Below are positions 47,480-59,678 of a stretch of 64,000 bases of DNA, in pieces. The stretch comes from Linum tenue (taxonomy: Eukaryota; Streptophyta; Magnoliopsida; Malpighiales; Linaceae), in NCBI GenBank assembly GCA_946122785.1, contig CAMGYJ010000004.1:16824150-16888149 (forward strand), given 5' to 3'. A program made the position numbers and the translations under genes. The notes under the pieces are model-generated. The model worked only from the letters and a program-made list of their open reading frames with translations. It did no database searches and had not been told where the DNA came from. The stretch's first letter is position 1; each line of letters opens with the position of its first letter.

Positions 47480-48980
47480 TAATATCATGATACAACCAAT
47501 AAGATAATCTATTATCGGGAAGAGTAACAAGGTCTCTGCCGATAGGAAAAGAGTGACCGATGTCGGCCAAATAATCAGCGACTATGTTCGCCTCTCTGTA
47601 GACGTGGGTAATGTGGACCTCCTAATTGCGCTGTAACCATTGTCGAATCTCCGCAATGCTGGTGTAATGGAGATGCTCTGGCGTTGCCGACTCAATGAGA
47701 GAAGTTGTCATCGTCGAGTCCGTCTGAAGAAGAACTTTCTTAGTTCTTGTTTCCTAGGCAATCCGAAGCCCATGCAGAATCCCGGCTAGTTCTGCACTTG
47801 TGATAGAACCTCTCCCAATGTTCACTGTAAAAGCTGATATAAGGCGGCCATCCTCCCCCCGTAAGATGCCGCCGACAACAATACTTCTCAGAGAAGGTAT
47901 CACTGATCCAACGGTGTTCAGGCACGTCCAACCCCTAGGTGGTGGAGTTCAACCAATCTCTCTCTGCGTTCGGAGTCCCTCGACTCCAAAAATAGCACTA
48001 TTCTTCTTTGCGGCTTGAAAAATCTGTTGTCGTAGTTGCACAGCTTTCCCCTGACTTTGTGCATGAGACTTCAGTTCTCCCTCGAAACAGTAACTATTCC
48101 GGTTCTTCCACAGTGACCAACACATGTTGACGAAGAAGGTGGAGTCTAGAACTTGGCTCCGCTCTGTTAAGTAGTGGGTCATCCAGCGTTCCAAGCTATC
48201 CTCGAAGAAATCCGCATATGGTTTGTCGCTGAGAACGTCTGCCGACGTGGCTTTAGCAAAGGGGCAGTCTCTGAGGACATGGAGCGTCGTCTCCGGTCCA
48301 CCTTCGCATATCTTGCAGCTGTCGTCCGTGGTAAGGTGTCACCTCGCTCTTTCTGCATTTGTGAGTTATCTTTCATGCGCCATCAACCACAGAAAGGTTC
48401 TTGTTTGCTCGAGATTTGGGGCTCCCCAAAGGGAGTGCCACTTCGGATGTCTCTGCGGGGCAGTATCGTCCTCCTCTCCTAGAAGCTTGTATGCCGATTT
48501 GAAGCTGAATTTTCCATCCGCTGCGAATCTCCAACATCGGATGTCCTCGTCATTGCCGCAAGGTACGAGGTGAAGGAAGACCTATGAAGCAATATCAGCT
48601 GGTAAGAAATGATTAATGTACGCATGGTTCAATTCACCGTTAAGGACGAAATCCGCCACTCGCATCTCCAAGACTTCCGCAGGCACTGTCGGGGCATACG
48701 TCTCGAGAGGTTTGCCATCCGTCCACTATCTATCCCTTCAAAACCGAGCCTCCTTTCCATTCATAATGTTCCAAGTCGAGGCCTCCTGGAGCTTGTGCCA
48801 CACTCGTAGCACCCCCCACCAAAAGTTTGATATCCGCCCAGTTCTTTTAGGAGCAAGCCCCATCTCCAACTTCTTCGTGTATTTATTTAACACCATCTGT
48901 ACCCAAAGATCATTCGGTTTAGTCAGACCGTCTCCCAGTCCACCAAGTGGACCTTGCGTCCTCCCTTCATAATCCCCCAT
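47480..48980 (-). pseudogene. LINE ORF2 C-terminal part with RNase H
   Basis: 48980-48738 is the zf-RVT-like linker (ISNFWWGVLRVWHKLQEAST). 48194-47949 has the WSLWKNRN motif before RNase H. RNase H then reads VVGGILRGEDGRLISAFTVN, ITSAELAGILHGL (Glu), VLLQTDST (Asp) and VYREANIVADYLA (last Asp), with two in-frame stops, to a stop near 47460. The order and spacing fit RNase H of plant L1 LINEs. Confidence 0.82.
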
Positions 48981-49369
48981 ACAAAATCTTTGATCTTTTT
49001 ATCGATCAAATCACGAACACTTTCCGGTAAGAAAGACATTTGCATTGTGTACGAGGGGAGAGAAGGAGGACCGACTGCGCCATGGTAATTCTAGTTGCGA
49101 GACTCATAGTGGACGTCTTTCATTCCGCCAGTCGTGCATCAATTTTGTCGATCAGCTTGTTATAAGTCACCTTGGCACCCTGTCGTGAATCACCGGAACC
49201 CCCAAATAGCATCCCAGATTCGATGTTTGAGGGATACCCAGCTCGGCACTTAGGGAGGCTCTTTACTGTTTTCGGATATTTGGGGAGAAGAAGACCCGGG
49301 ATTTGGACTTGCTTATGCTTTGCCCTGATGCCTCTCCAAATAGCTCGAAACACTGCATAACAGTTTGAA

Positions 49370-50340
49370 CCTGTCTGCTTGATGCCACTTCAAACTATAT
49401 AAGGTCATCTGCAAAACATAAGTGAGAAAGAGCTAGTCCTATGTTGGTCAGCTTATGGACTGCCACTGGTCTGATCTCATTGAATTATTAATTTGATGAC
49501 TTAAAAGTTCCATACAAAGAGTGGAAATATAAAGAGATAGCGGACAACCCCGTCTGAGACCGCTCGAAGGGTTGCAAGGACTAGTGAGGCCTCCGTTCCA
49601 CTGAATTTAGTGATGCAAGCCATGGTAGCCTCCATGGAATTGGCTGGCACACCCACTACCTCTAACGTGTCCCGAACAAACCCCCATCGAATGCGGTCAT
49701 AAGCCTTGGTTAAGTCTATCTTCAAAACCTGGCCAACCCTTCCCTTCTTAGCCCGCATTGAGTGGACAACCTCCTGAAGAATGCATATGTTATTTGTGAT
49801 CTGTCGACCTGGAACAAAACTGGTCTGTGTTTCGTGAACCAAGCTCAGCATAAGAGGTTTCAGTCGATCCGCTAAGAATTTTGTCATGGCCTTGTACACG
49901 ACGTTGCACATGCTGATCAGCCTAAACTGATCTATCGTGGAGGGAACCGTAACCTTTGGGATGAGCACAAGGATAGTGGAATTAACTTCCTTAATCTTCT
50001 CAGGCTCCTCCCAGTAGTCTCTAATAAACTTGATCACAGACTCTCCCACCGTCGACCAGCAAATCTGGAAGAACAGAGGGTTCAGCCCGTCCTTGCTCGG
50101 AGCTTTCAGACCCCCCATCTCTTTCACTGCTAAGTGAATCTCTTCTGAACTCGGAATCAGCGCCAGCCCTACCCATCTAGACACATCGATGGCCGGGAAA
50201 CCCCTCGGTAAGGTACGGGTCTCCCCCATTTCATATGTGTAGAGAACGATATAGAAGGACCTGGCCATTTGCTGCAATTCGGTTGGAGAGTCGGCTCACT
50301 CTCCATTTTGGTTCTTCAGGGACATGATCCTATTCTGTTT
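49370..50340 (-). pseudogene. LINE ORF2 reverse transcriptase domain
   Basis: 50277-49501 holds LKAPSKDGLNPLFFQ, ILVLIPKV, FRLISMCNVVYKAMTK, LVHETQTSFVPGRQITNN and motif A KIDLTKAYDRIRW. Motif C appears in another frame as LCFADDL at about 49410. A stop at about 50300 precedes this piece (NGE-stop-ADS), and a frameshift lies in the region after motif A. Reverse transcriptase activity should be lost. Confidence 0.85.
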
Positions 50341-50785
50341 GCGTCGTTGCATCGTGCGTGAGTGAAAGTAATATGTATTCCGATCCCCCCATGCATTCCA
50401 TTCCAGTCTAGACTTTTGACAGCAGAGGAGTTTTTTCCTGGAAAAGAACCTGTTCGAGCACTTCTCTAGCCTACTCCAGCTGACGTGCTAGATTCTGCCT
50501 CCCGTCCCTTAACTCTAAGCTTTCGATTCTCCTCAACAGGTTGTCTTTCCTTCTCTGGATGTGTCCAAACACATGGAAGTTCCACTGGGTCGCGTCTCTA
50601 GCAAATGCCTCCCCCGACATGAGAAAATGAATTGCCCTTTACCCACGCTTCTTGTAGCATAGGCTTAACTCATCATGAGTGAGCCAGGCTGCAAGGAACC
50701 GGAATGGTTTCGGGCCTGCTGGTTGACTTGGTAGTGCAGTATGGATAAGACTGGGACGGTGATTAGACTTGACTCGCGGGAGATG

Positions 50786-51430
50786 TCAGACAGCCGCCTC
50801 TGGGTGTGTAGTTAGCCAGAGATTATTCACTATGACTCTGTCAAGGCGTTCCCGAATTCCAATGTGAAACCAGGTATATGGAGGCCCCATGAATCCCATA
50901 TCAGCCAGCCTCGCATCATGAAAACAATCCTGGAAATTCCGAATTCGACTCTCATTAAAGGCTGCACCACCTAGCTTCTTGGAGGGGTGGAGTATGAAGC
51001 TGAAGTCCCCCGTAATCATCCACGGTTTATGCTTATCTACCGCTAGAGCTCGTAGACTTGCCCACAAAGAACGCCGCTGCATGGGATCTGGATTGGCATA
51101 TACCGGCGTTAGCTGCCACCCTTGTCCAGGCACACTTGGGTCAGTAACCTGCATATGAATGAACTGGGAATTAGCATCAATTTGATTAATCGTTAGGTCA
51201 GTAGAGTTCCATAAGAGCCAAATGCCCCCAGAGAATCCTACCGCCTCAACTACTAATTTACTATCAAACCCCATATCATTAATAACATCTCTCGCTGTAT
51301 CACCAATGATACGTGGCTCCACAATAATCACAACATGCAGTCTATGTTTCCGCTTATACTCGTTAAAAACCCGTAGAAATTTCCTACTTCCCGCACCCCT
51401 ACAATTCCAAACAAAAATATTGTAAAGCAT
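50786..51430 (-). pseudogene. LINE ORF2 endonuclease domain
   Basis: A 214-residue open piece begins FVWNCRGAGSRKF, with VVIIVEPRI (catalytic Glu region), GGIWLLWN, MITGDFSFIL (the usual GDFN is GDFS here, altering the active-site Asn) and YTWFHIGIRERLDRVIVN. It is the N-terminal part of ORF2; the frame then breaks toward the reverse transcriptase. Confidence 0.85.
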
Positions 51431-51479
51431 TGTGAAAGATTTAAGAAAGACTCCCTCAAAGTAATCTCAGGACGTTGTG

Positions 51480-52998
51480 GTGGCCGCGCCACTCTCCAAC
51501 ACCTCTTGGTTCTCTCGCACTCCATGCGTCCCGGTTCTCTCATGCTGTACACTTTGGCGTAAGTTCGGAGGTCGTCCCAGGGCTGCCGAACTTAATGTCT
51601 CGCCATTTCCATCCTTGTGAGGAGCTGACATTGTGGGGCTTGGGGCCTTGGCTTGATCCCCCATCTCTATATCGACGTTTCCAACTGGCTTCCTAGAACG
51701 CATCGAATGAGGCTGGATTGCAGAGGATGGTCCACCATCAGAGGCTGGGATCTCTAACCCCGTGTCGAGCGGACTAGTACTCGTTTATCCAATTTCATAT
51801 GTCGGGGTCGACTTTCTTGTGATTCTTGCCTGTGGTTTTGGTGGTTTAGCTTTTCCTCGGTAAGCTGTATCGCTTCCCGCTGTTTCCCCTTGGCCACTTT
51901 CGCATTTCCAATTTTGTGCCCTTGTGCCTGGGAGGACCCTCGTTGGTTCATATGGATCAGGATCTTCGACTTCCATCACTTCATCATCCACTAGAGCCTC
52001 AAACCAAGAGCCATTTTGCCTCTCTTTTAGCGCATGAGCCATGCTGACCCCATTTTTCGAGACCCTGGTACTATTCTCATTTCGTGTAGCCCGCGGCTGT
52101 CGCTTGGCGATCATCCATTTGCCGTACATTTTTAAAGGCTCCGGATCCTTTATTGGCTATGGTGGGATATCTGCCTCCTGCTCTCCGCTTTGCACTGGGG
52201 CTGAACATGGGCATCCTCATCTTTCGAAGTATTTTCCGCACTGCAAGCAGATCTTCTCTAACCCCTAGTACAGGATGAAGTACTTGATTCCATGGATCCG
52301 AAACTGTGAGAGTAGCGGCTTCGTAAGGTTGAGTTGAACACATACTCTCGCATAGTCAACCGCGCACCTGTACTGGTAGCCTAGTCAACTCGCAGTGGTT
52401 TACCAATGCAATTTCCAATTTTCATGACCTCATCCGTGTGGAAGTATTGTGTTGGGATATCAAATAGTCTTGCTCAAATAAGGCACCTGTACTGGTAGCT
52501 TCCTGCAATATCTTCGTTCCTCAGCCGTCGAGAATTTTATTATCGGGCAAATCGGGTCATCTTCACCCTCCTCGTTGGCTTCCAGACCATCTTCTCTAAT
52601 CGCTGCCGCAACATCCTCTGAATCGGAGTCTGCAATATACCCATGCATCCGGACGGAGGAGTTCACTGAATAAGTGTTGCGCCGCCCTCGTTCTAGAGGA
52701 CCATGCTACTGGTCTCGGATTGCCATGGCTGTAGCGCTGCTCTCCCATCGTAGTATCCTCATTCATTCATCACGTCCGCTCTTTTTTTACTGGTAACGTT
52801 GAATTCACCCTCTTTTTTTACTTTGTTGGGCTTCACGATCTCCTTTAGGGTTTGGGGAAGACGATGCCGAAGAGGGCGGCGTTGTCCCGCAATAGTATCA
52901 GTCTGCGTAGGGCATGGAGGGCCCCACTGGCCAGTGGTACTGCCACCGCCAGCATAGAACCGAGAAAAGAACCCTGGCCACTGCTGTTCTCTTATCAA
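51480..52998 (-). pseudogene. LINE ORF1 remnant (DUF4283 and degenerate CCHC)
   Basis: The best Met is at 52998, only a few bases inside the 5' TSD. Recognisable pieces: FSTAEERRYCRKLPVQV and a DUF4283-like segment (52666-52400), YARVCVQLNLTKPLLSQF and the knuckle remnant ICLQCGKYFER-stop-GCP (about 52330-52200), then the conserved linker YGKWMIAKRQPRA...GSWFEALVDDE (52129-51900). Several frameshifts and stops separate them. Confidence 0.7.
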
Positions 52999-53016
52999 TC
53001 TCTGCTAAGCTAGTCT

Positions 53017-53563
53017 AAAGAAACATATAAACGTTTTCCTAAAGTGCCTTTTAGAGATTTTAATTTTACCAATACTCATGTTGCCACGTCATCGCATTAT
53101 CTCTCCTCCCTCCCCATCAGAATCAGATTCTTTCTCTCTTTCGTCTGTCTCAATTAGCCAATTCCAACGAAACCTCTTCCCCTTCCGCTGCAGGCATTCT
53201 TGGTCTCCCGTTTTCCCAATTTGCAGCCAGTGTCTACTCCTGCCTCCGGTCACACGATCCGAACGCCAACTTCCGTTCACGTCTCGGCAATTCCTCGGAA
53301 GTTCTACCGGCCAAATTCTCCCGGGGGGAATTAAACCCTCTCAATTGAACTCCCCATCTTATTCACGATTATTCATTTGTCATTATATGAGGCCACCGGA
53401 AAAAGGCACATCTAAACAACAATATCATTAACCTACTAAGCCAAGTTTGCATTTTATAGAAATACGTACAGAGAAAAGTAATACCCAACTTTCCCCCGCC
53501 GATTATTCCTTAACATTTCATGCAGAATTTTTTCCGTTGAATTTTCATGCAGATTTACATCTA
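53017..53563 (+). other. Sequence between LINE and duplicated block; weak 117-residue frame
   Basis: A plus-strand frame at 53078-53431 (MLPRHRIISPPSPSESDSF...) is Ser/Pro-rich and could be the 5' exon of a degraded gene, such as a transit-peptide-like region. It has no recognisable domain or splice partner. I treat it as unproven. Confidence 0.3.
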
Positions 53564-54337
53564 CCTAATCTGCACCTACTTCACAGCATGACATAAATAA
53601 AATGTCTCAACTAATGAAGAAGCAAGTTGCAACACTGCCCAACCAAAGCACCCAATTATATTGAACCGGCCGCAAATTCAGAGGCATATTTCTCCCTAAC
53701 CAAAAGGAAAGGCCGTCGCAGCTTCAGCCAATAACAAGACATCAGAGGTCAAAACCTACAAGAGGCGCAAAATAGCTTTGGTGATATCAAACGCCGACTA
53801 ACAATTCAGCAAAACACAACCACCATCATTCGTACGCAACAACTACCACAATCACCTACTATATAGCAGTAATGTTTTTCAAATAAAGCCTTCAGTATAT
53901 GTATGGAAATAATAATAAAAAAAACTGAAGGCATTTCTATCTTTCCGTTAGTTGTAAATAAATAAAGGGTGTATCCACCATTACATTATATAATAAATTA
54001 GCGTTAGCCCCGGCCCGTTGGCCGATCGAGTTTTGATGAAAGACCAATAAACTGTACAAAATCAAACTAAACAGGCCATGCCTATTGGCTACTACTGCTG
54101 TTGGAAACCGTATATGGTATCAAACATTTTTTTTACAATTATAAGGAACTAATTAAACTAAGATGTGGTCATACTCTTTTGCTATTGTATGTGTAGGGCT
54201 GCAAATGAGCCGAGTCGAGTCGAGTTTACCGAGCTTGAGCTCGGCTAGTTAATAAACGAGTCGAGCTCAGCTCGTTTATTAACGAGCCAAGCCGAGTCGA
54301 GTCGAGTTCGAGCTAGCTTGTTTATTAAGATCTTAAC
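53564..54337 (+). repeat. Second duplicated block, copy A
   Basis: From cctaatctgcacctacttca to ttattaagatcttaac, this matches 60853-61657 with few changes. It is non-coding and includes the left end of the hAT MITE at 54194. Confidence 0.85.
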
Positions 54338-54866
54338 TTTTATTTGGTACTTCATTTTTTAATATCATGATACATATGATTTATTTTGTTAGCTAATCTC
54401 ATATTATACTTTGTTGGTATCATATATCATTTAGTTAATAAATTTTAACTACTCCAAATCATGTTATTTCATAGTATCGAAGCAATCTATGATGTATAAT
54501 TTCTTTTTAAAGTAGAAAATAAGATATATTTGCTCACATACTCAACGTGTTAAACTTTATATATGGTGAGATATATAATTTAACAACCATATGAATTAAA
54601 ATCATAAGATATAGATTGATTCGTCCATATCTTGGTAATAGAGTTGGCTCTCTAGCCACATGTTAAGACATATCATGAGCTCTAAACGAGCAAACTCACG
54701 AGTTTAGCTCAACAAGCCACCGAGTCGAGCTAGCTCGCGAGCTTCACGAGCTGAACAAAGGTGAGCTCGTGTTCGACTCGTTTATTAATGAGTCGAGTTT
54801 CGAACGAGTTTCTCTCGAGTCGAACGCCGAGCCGCTCGCGAGCAGCTCGGCTCATTTGCAGCCCTA
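54194..54866. mobile_element. hAT-type MITE, tagggctgc family (third locus)
   Basis: Termini tagggctgcaaatgagccga and its inverse tcggctcatttgcagcccta. Flanks tgtatgtg (54186-54193) and tgtatgag (54867-54874) match at 7 of 8. Same family as 8851-9558, with better-preserved inverted repeats; inner ends repeat gagtcgag. Confidence 0.8.
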
Positions 54867-54874
54867 TGTATGAG

Positions 54875-55792
54875 TACATGACTAAACACCAATAAACTAA
54901 AGCGGTCTTGTCATAGTATCAGTCGTTCTCACACTGAGCAGCTGTTGTTCGAAACCTTTTGCTTTGGTATGAAAGTAAAACACCAATTAATTACATGAAA
55001 GTAAGCTGTTGTTGTCATACTTTTTTCAATAGATTGAATAAACACAAATACATGTCATTTACAACATAAAAATTCCAATTGTACCTGGAGAAGGTTATGC
55101 AAACCATATAATTTGAAGTTGTTTACAATCTAAATGAAAAGCAAACAACTTACTAACATCCCATAAATGAGAGGCACAATACTAAAACAATATATTTTTT
55201 TAATAATGGTGATATACTTTTAATTAATTAAAGAAAAAAGAAAAGGAACACGATACAATAATCCGAAATGGAACCGGAGAGAAGCAAAGCTTCCGGATCA
55301 AAACCGGAAAGACACAAACAAAGAACACCAGATACAAAACAATTATCACAACAACATTAATGTCAGAGATAAATAAATTTGTTAATCGTTTGGATGAATC
55401 TAGAAATGAGTCAATTGGATCAATTGTCTCGTTTTATAAATAAGGCAATTAAAACGAGTCAATTCAAATTACCTACCCCACCCCAGGTAGTTGAAATTGA
55501 CTCAAAACAGATCAATTCAAAATACCTCAGGCAGATTGATCCATCCAAATTTTTTACTGGCAAACGAGATAATTTGATACAATTGTCTCAAAACGAGACA
55601 ATTGTGTCAAATTGATCCGTTACAATTCCTCATCCATACGACCCTAGGTGCTTCTTTAAGGTATTCCTTGAAGATGTTCAAGACTTGGATTAGTGTTGCA
55701 ATTTTTCTCTAAGTTTACAATCGAATATGAGAAGTCTGGAAAGTTACTCTGAGATAAAAGCTGACTTGTCAGAGAATTGACTTGTTGAATAT
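54875..55792. other. Intergenic; probable small inverted-repeat element at 55376-55646
   Basis: No gene was seen. Within it, gttaatcgtttggatga and the inverse of catccatacgaccct bracket about 270 bp rich in caattgtctcgtttt and its inverse, suggesting a MITE. Ends and TSD are not clear. The frame 55379-55615 falls inside it and is not supported. Confidence 0.4.
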
Positions 55793-56014
55793 GATATATT
55801 TGGGTTAATTGCATGGTTGGTCAATGAGATTTAAAAAAATGTTCATATTTGGTCATTAGAAATATTTAAATTCAATCTTGGTCACTTAAATTAGTTAAAT
55901 AGTTCAAGTTTGGTCACTCTCCGTCCAACTCTGTTAAATTTATCTGATGTGGCAGTCAACCCTCAAAGTTAACCGTTAACTCAGTGACGTGACAATTAAA
56001 AAATAATAAATAAA

Positions 56015-57270
56015 GGGTTAATAGCATTTTGTACCCCTCTATTATGATAAATTAACAAACGTACCCCTCTATTAAATCTTTGCACAAACATACCCCTTTA
56101 ATATTAAAATGTAACGAATATACCCTTCCGTCTAATTTTCTGTTAAATGGCCGTTAAAGAAGTTGTAAAATGACCCAATTGCTCCTCATTTACTCTTAAA
56201 CAAACATAAATTCAATTTTAATTATTTTGTAACCCAAAGTAATTCATTAAAAAGCCAAACCCCCACAGATCGTCCGTCTCCCCCCTGAAGTCCCCGTTGG
56301 CCGTCGATTCGGCGGCGACCCCTGCTCCCGGCATCTCCTCGGCGATTGGAGTAGAGATAACTGGTTGATAGGCGAGACACGAAGATCAGCTTTCCAGATT
56401 CTCCCTGATCTCGACCTTCTCCCTTTTCTTTCTCTGATTCCCCTCCGACGACCAGACGGCGGTTAGGTAAGTCGCCGAACGTGTTTGGCTCCCCTTCCAC
56501 TTGGCCGGCAACCGTCGATTATGTTTCTCTACGCCTTTTCTAAACCTTCGATTCCTTCCTGGCTTCCGGGTTAATTGCGTCACGGAGAAGGGTGATGAAT
56601 GTACCAATTTTCCCCGCCCGACTCTTTCTTCTTTCTCCGATCTAAAATTTTTTCACTGCCGCTTCTCCCACAACTTTAACTTGGACAATGCATTTCTATT
56701 TTTATATATATCCCAATTCACAAGTGATGGAACCAAATCTCTGGAGAACTACAAATTAAATGTGAGCGCCCACTGACGGACCACTACTAGATCGAGAGTC
56801 TCTCTAGAAGACTAGAACTGGGAATAGAATTTGGAACCAGAAAATATCAGGCGGCCGCGGAGAAACAGACAGGCAAGGACTTCGACGGCACAGCTGGAGG
56901 TAGCGCTGCGCTTTACTCGGAGAATGCGACTCTTTCGATGAGGAGATGCCGGGAGCAGCTGGCACCGCAGAGTCGAGGGCCAGCGGAGACTCATGAGGGG
57001 AGACGGACGATTAGGGGTTTGATCTTTTATTTAATTGATTTGGGATATAATATAATTAAAATTAAAATTAAAATTAAAATTAGGTGTATTTAGGATTAAA
57101 TAAGGGGCAATTTGGTCATTTTACAGTCCATTTAACGGCCACTTAACAGATAATTAGAGGGAAGTGTATGATTGTTACGTTTTAATACTAGAAGGGTATG
57201 TTTGTGCGAAAAAATTGTAGAGGGGTATGTTTGTTAGTTCGCAATAGTAGAGGGGTACGAAATGCTATTA
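56015..57270. mobile_element. Nested MULE with long inverted repeats
   Basis: The left end (ttaatagcattttgtacccc and three more acccctctatt/atacccct repeats) is inverted at the right end. The similarity continues inward over about 350 bp to the ctgctcccggcatctcctc region on both sides. The flanks are A/T-rich, so no clear 9-bp TSD can be read. Short frames inside (56222-56994) are on both strands and match no known family. Confidence 0.75.
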
Positions 57271-57356
57271 ATAAATTTTAATCTTCTATCATTTCCAACT
57301 CATTTTCTCATTTTCACAAGAAAGTACAATGAATAAAACAAAAAATTATTATAGTT

Positions 57357-58056
57357 ACGTAATCCAAGGCTGGTCTATCAAAGGCAACAACTTTAGGAGC
57401 AGATGTGGCTTCTCCCAACCTCTTCATCGCCCTGCTCCATGAGAACAATGAAGCTCCAAAGTCATGCAGTAAGACGACAGGAAACCCCAGCTTCTTATTA
57501 GGATCAGAAGAAGCAATTTGAGGCGAAGAGCCATTTGCCTCTGGCGATTGCGATTGCGATTCGCTTGTGGTGCATCTTCACGCCTCTGATCTCGCAGAAA
57601 CAATTGTCTGGGTCTGCTAAAAGTTCAGGATCCACCAGTCCATCTTGATCAATGCCAGCTATTTGCTTCTTCTTCTTTCTTCTGTATCCGACAGCTGCTC
57701 CGGGAAAGCGCCGGCAGAGCCACTGAGGGAAGAGGAAGAAGCAGTTCTTTCTTTCCTCTGTATCCGACAGCTGCTCCGGGAAAGCGCCCGGCAGAGCCAC
57801 TGAGGGAAGAGGAAGAAGCAGATGCCGAAATTGAAGGACGAGGAATGAATTTGGTAATGGGATTGCTAGTAAGGTTCCTATTCGTCCCAAAAACCAGAGC
57901 ACCTTGATAGCTTCTTGACCTACAGAGTCTGAGAGAGCTATGGCATTTACTAAAGATCTTAGCTTTACCGATTGGTGGAGACAAATTGGAGCTGGAGTGG
58001 CCAAAAAAGAGATGGGTTTTGGGAGAACTTTGAAACTGAGCTTGATGACACTGCAA
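57357..58056 (-). pseudogene. Captured alpha/beta-hydrolase 5' part with plastid transit-like N-terminus
   Basis: From the Met at 58056 the frame is Ser/Arg-rich and poor in acids (MQCHQAQFQSSPKTHLFFGH... SASASSSSLSG), like a chloroplast transit peptide. After a 76-bp tandem duplication (57681-57756 and 57757-57820) other frames give AGIDQDGLVDPELLADPDNC, FCEIRGVKMHHK, then LGFPVVLLHDFGASLFSW and KVVAFDRPALDYV. These match the N-terminal half of plant alpha/beta-hydrolases (HGFGAS oxyanion region, here HDFGAS). The nucleophile and the rest are missing. The duplication and a frameshift after MHHK break the frame. Confidence 0.75.
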
Positions 58057-58734
58057 GTGATGAAGGGTCGATGCAATTTGTAATTATAATATTATTTATT
58101 TATTTATTTTACTTTATTCGGTCAACTTTGAGGGTTGACTGCCACATCAGACAAATTTAACAGAGTTGGACGGAGAGTGACCAAACTTGAACCATTTAAC
58201 TAATTTGAGTGACCAAAATTGGATTTAAATATTTTCAGTGATCAAACATGAACGTTTTTTGTAATCTCAGTGACCAACCATACAATTAACCCGATATATT
58301 TGATATCACATTTATCTAGGTTAATTGCATGGTTGGTCACTGAGATTACAAAAAACGTTCATGTTTGGTCACTGGAAATATTTAAATCCAATCTTGGTCA
58401 CTCAAATTAGTTAAATGGTTCAAGTTTGGTCACTCTCCGTCTATTTCCGTTAACTCTAGCTTACGTGTCAGTCAACTTTCGTAGTTGACCGTTAAATATG
58501 TGACGTGGCAATTAAAAAATAATTAAAAATAAAAAAAATAATCTTTTATATTTTCCACCTCATTATTACATTCATTAAAAAATAAAAAAATAAAACACCT
58601 AATTTATTTTCTACACACCCCAAATCCCAAATACCCTACCCGAAACCAACCTCACCACCACCAGAACACAACCTCCGGTCCGGCGGCGGCATTCCTTCAG
58701 TTCGCCCGTAGCTAGCGATCCTCCTCTGCAAGCT

Positions 58735-59162
58735 TTCGGGATTCACTACCACCGATGTAGCCTCCTCGTTCTTCAGGTACCCTTTCGTCACCGCGGGACT
58801 CTTCAACCACAGCTCCCCTATTCCGTACGGAAGCAGAGCCTCCCCTGTTTCCGCATCCACGATTTTCGCAGCTCGGCAAAAGCCCCCAGCAACCCTCCGG
58901 CCTTGGCGTCGTGGTCGCTCGCAAACATCGTCGTGGCTCCGCATCTCTTCGTCAGCCCATACCCCGGCCGCAGTTCCACCCACGGGAACCTCCGCCGGAA
59001 CTCCTCCCCCAATTCCCCGCTCAACGGCGCCGCCCCCGTACCCACCCGTCGTAACGAGCTCAAATCGTGCCCCATTGCGGTCGCGAATTTCACCATCGCG
59101 AGGATCACCGGAGGCACCGCGGGGATGTTATTGACCCGGTGGGTTTCGATTGATTGGAACAT
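58735..59162 (-). pseudogene. Captured 4-coumarate-CoA ligase-like (AMP-binding) fragment
   Basis: The frame 59162-58880 reads NNIPAVPPVILAMVKFA, LSSLRRVGTGAAPLSGEL and LRPGYGLTKRCGATTMFASD. The last is the AMP-binding GYGLTE-x-CGATT motif with Glu-x changed to Lys-Arg. After a frameshift near 58880 the next frame gives AKIVDAETGEALLPYGIGEL and WLKSPAVTKGYLKNEEATS. About 130 of the usual 540 or so residues are present. The P-loop-like SSGTTG motif and the C-terminal catalytic Lys domain are missing, so no enzyme activity is expected. Confidence 0.88.
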
Positions 59163-59259
59163 CAGGTTGAGGATTCAACAGTCTTGATCCCCAAAGTGAA
59201 CAATCCCAGGGCAACAAATTCTTCAGTTTTCAATTAAGCAACTCAGGGGGCAATGGATT

Positions 59260-59496
59260 CTAGCGGAATGCGGCCGGGGTATGGGCTGACGAATCTGGTG
59301 AAATATCTGGAGAGTCATGCCCTGAAGCCATGCTGACTTGGGAGCTAGCCACACAAATAATGCTCATGAGTAGAAGAATGCAGCTAACCATCCTTAACAC
59401 TGATGCTGCTGTTGTCTCCGTCAGCCCATCCCCAATGTGAACAGAGGCAGATTTATGCGAATGAAGCTGGCGAAGGTAGCGGCCGGCGATAAGCAA
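59260..59496 (-). pseudogene. Secreted-peptide-like frame inside the Pack-MULE
   Basis: A 78-residue frame contains an internal Met followed by a hydrophobic stretch (VSCILLLMSIICVASS) and a Ser/Pro/His tail (SPDISPDSSAHTPA), like a signal peptide plus an arabinogalactan-peptide-like segment. It may be a third captured piece. The donor is unknown and expression unproven. Confidence 0.35.
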
Positions 59497-59570
59497 CAGT
59501 TCTAGCGATGGGAGGCGACGAATCTGGTGGGATGCAGGGGACGAGCGAGGCAGAATCTCGCACAGTCCTA

Positions 59571-59678
59571 ATGAGAACAGTAGGATTGACAGGAGGAATC
59601 TAGTACGGGAAGAGCACCGTCTCCAATCTTTTCAAGTCCCATGGTATTCCGGTCATCGATGCCGACGTCGTTGCTCGG
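59571..59678 (+). pseudogene. Captured first exon of dephospho-CoA kinase
   Basis: Thirty-six codons from the ATG read MRTVGLTGGI, stop, YGKSTVSNLFKSHGIPVIDA, DVVAR. This matches the start of dephospho-CoA kinase (CoaE type: VGLTGGIxSGKSTVS P-loop, then DAD). The P-loop codons after GGI are mutated, one to a stop. The exon ends exactly at cgg followed by gtaggat, an intact-looking splice donor, so genomic DNA and not mRNA was captured. The enzyme normally makes CoA from dephospho-CoA; this piece cannot. Confidence 0.85.

Larger units (their letters stand above)
47398..53003 (-). mobile_element. Near full-length LINE (plant L1-type), decayed
   Basis: The minus strand holds ORF1, endonuclease, reverse transcriptase and RNase H in order, ending in an A-run (plus-strand ttttttttt at 47398-47406). 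The flanks gctaagccagtc (47386-47397) and gctaagctagtc (53004-53015) match at 11 of 12, a credible TSD that defines the insertion. Length is 5.6 kb. Many stops and frameshifts rule out autonomy. It is more decayed than the LINE at the left edge. Confidence 0.85.
55802..58292. mobile_element. Pack-MULE carrying an alpha/beta-hydrolase fragment, with a nested MULE
   Basis: TIRs of about 190 bp start gggttaattgcatggttggt (left) and its inverse (right). They are flanked by an exact 9-bp TSD, gatatattt (55793-55801 and 58293-58301). The interior right of 57280 is host-derived coding sequence; no transposase is present. A second MULE (56015-57270) sits inside, just beyond the left TIR. The related copy at 62990-64000 shows the uninterrupted arrangement at the right side. 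Confidence 0.88.

Noticed and set aside
48174..48972. Several plus-strand frames of 60-118 residues
   Set aside because: They are antisense to the LINE ORF2 C-terminal region, whose minus-strand motifs are clear.
58636..59187. Functional 4CL gene
   Set aside because: Only about a quarter of the protein remains, with a frameshift and key motifs missing, enclosed by MULE inverted repeats.
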